Assembly (NCBI GenBank): GCA_041749595.1
Contig: JBGTBA010000121.1
Coordinates: 1 to 6,057 of the forward strand
DNA: 6,057 nt
Source of the DNA: Aurantibrevibacter sp041749595
Lineage (GTDB): Bacteria > Bacteroidota > Bacteroidia > Flavobacteriales > Flavobacteriaceae
Direction: 5' to 3'
Shown here piece by piece: positions 5,527 to 6,057 of this stretch. Position 1 is the stretch's first letter. Every line of letters starts with the position of its first letter. The position numbers and the translations under genes were made by a program. The notes below the pieces were generated by a model. It did not search any database, had not been told where the DNA came from, and saw nothing but the letters and a program-made list of their open reading frames with translations.

Positions 5527-5594
5527 ACAAAGGTTACATATGACCATTGAAAAACACTTGTATAGAGCAAGGTCGAAATAATAAAAATAAACAC

Positions 5595-6057
5595 ATGAAA
5601 ACAAAACTATTTTTCCTATCGCTGTTCTTCGGGCTGACATTGCAGGCCCAAAATCTGATCAAAGGTGTTGTCTCGGACCCTTCCGGTATTCCGCTGCCAG
5701 GTGTAAACATTGTCATCAAAGACACGCAGACCGGTACCGCAACCGATTTTGACGGAAAATATCAAATTCAGGCACAATTTGGACAGACACTGGTTTTTTC
5801 GATACTCGGTTTTGAAAAAAAAGAAGTAATCGTTCAAGGAAATACGTTGAATGTTTCGCTTGAGTCGCGTACGGAAGGTTTGAGTGAAGTAACGCTAACC
5901 GGTAGCCGAAATCCGAATAGAAGCAAGCTCAACACCCCGGTTCCGGTGGATGTTGTGCCGCTTAATGAACTCAAAACATCCATGCCGCAAACGAATATCA
6001 ACGATCTATTGAATTACTTGGTGCCGTCGTTTAACAACAACCGCCAATCGGCATCGG
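5595..6057 (+). CDS. TonB-dependent outer-membrane receptor, N-terminal part
   Basis: 154 codons are present before the window ends, with no stop. Residues 1-19 are a Sec signal peptide (MKTK, FFLSLFFGLTL, then QAQ before Asn20). Residues about 22-95 form a carboxypeptidase-regulatory-like Ig fold with the usual G-V-V-S-D-x-x-G-x-P-L-P-G-V-N and T-D-F-D-G-K-Y-x-I motifs, as in many Bacteroidota TonB-dependent transporters. A likely TonB-box segment S-E-V-T-L-T-G-S-R (97-105) follows. The plug domain begins at about 110 (N-I-N-D-L-L-N-Y-L-V-P-S-F). The full protein should be an energy-coupled outer-membrane importer; its substrate cannot be told from this part, and whether a SusD partner follows lies outside the window. 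The ATG at 5595 is preceded by A/T-rich sequence and no Shine-Dalgarno, as is normal here. The long leader and the upstream control region suggest regulated expression. Confidence 0.95.
   Translation, partial: MKTKLFFLSLFFGLTLQAQNLIKGVVSDPSGIPLPGVNIVIKDTQTGTATDFDGKYQIQAQFGQTLVFSILGFEKKEVIVQGNTLNVSLESRTEGLSEVTLTGSRNPNRSKLNTPVPVDVVPLNELKTSMPQTNINDLLNYLVPSFNNNRQSAS

Larger units (their letters stand above)
4801..5594. other. Gene-poor 794-bp intergenic region
   Basis: No intact gene can be supported here. The left part (4801-5140) holds a small hairpin, GCGTAA-AAC-TTACGC (4855-4869), and coding-like but broken minus-strand frames. The middle (5181-5242) is a compact control region with an Fnr/Crp-like site, a dyad and a promoter. 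The right part (about 5247-5594) would be the long leader of the TonB-dependent receptor gene, holding a weak hairpin plus T-run and short repeats. TACATATG at 5535-5542 is a one-mismatch promoter core that could serve as a second, closer start for the receptor gene, but it has no -33 box at normal spacing. Confidence 0.7.

Noticed and set aside
5540..5581. 13-codon frame MTIEKHLYRARSK ending 13 bases before the receptor start
   Set aside because: Chance length, and it overlaps a weak promoter core. No independent support for translation.
5602..5609. Minus-strand TAGTTTTG as an antisense promoter over the receptor start
   Set aside because: It has no -33 box at normal spacing, and a few chance matches to a six-position motif are expected across both strands of the window.
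5815..5822. A8 run in the receptor gene as a phase-variation tract
   Set aside because: The frame is intact as Glu-Lys-Lys-Glu, and similar A/T runs are common throughout this AT-rich DNA.

Overview
The window looks like an ordinary chromosomal stretch from a member of the Bacteroidota, most likely a Flavobacteriaceae-type organism. Four things point there. The DNA is AT-rich. Starts lack Shine-Dalgarno sequences and have A/T-rich leaders. Matches to the Bacteroidota promoter core TAnnTTTG sit just upstream of starts. The protein families are typical of the phylum: a DUF4369-thioredoxin lipoprotein, an LVIVD-type propeller lipoprotein, and a TonB-dependent receptor with an N-terminal carboxypeptidase-regulatory-like domain.

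Layout from left to right. Positions 2-121 hold a possible 39-codon 3' end of an unidentified + strand gene. A TACATTTG promoter core (178-185) then leads into a thiol-disulfide oxidoreductase lipoprotein (204-1313, +). A strong two-way hairpin terminator (1334-1368) separates it from a convergent 543-residue beta-propeller lipoprotein (1395-3026, -). Next on the same strand comes a rhomboid intramembrane serine protease (3193-3843, -). It is divergent from a lipid A acyltransferase of the LpxL/HtrB family (3904-4800, +). The 60 bp between those two starts holds a perfect 18-bp palindrome whose halves are each an exact TAnnTTTG core, one facing each gene. About 790 bp without an intact gene follow (4801-5594). 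This stretch holds a possible decayed minus-strand gene, an Fnr/Crp-like half-site pair, a dyad overlapping a well-formed promoter, and a leader of about 350 nt. The window ends inside a TonB-dependent receptor (5595 onward, +).

Functionally the window is envelope-centred: redox upkeep of exported proteins, a surface or periplasmic lipoprotein, intramembrane proteolysis, lipid A acylation and outer-membrane uptake. Apart from the rhomboid/acyltransferase pair, which seem tied by a shared control region, nothing shows the genes to be one pathway or operon. I found no RNA genes, CRISPR array, insertion sequence or defence system. The most interesting signals are regulatory: the symmetric divergent promoter at 3870-3887 and the layered control region at 5181-5242.
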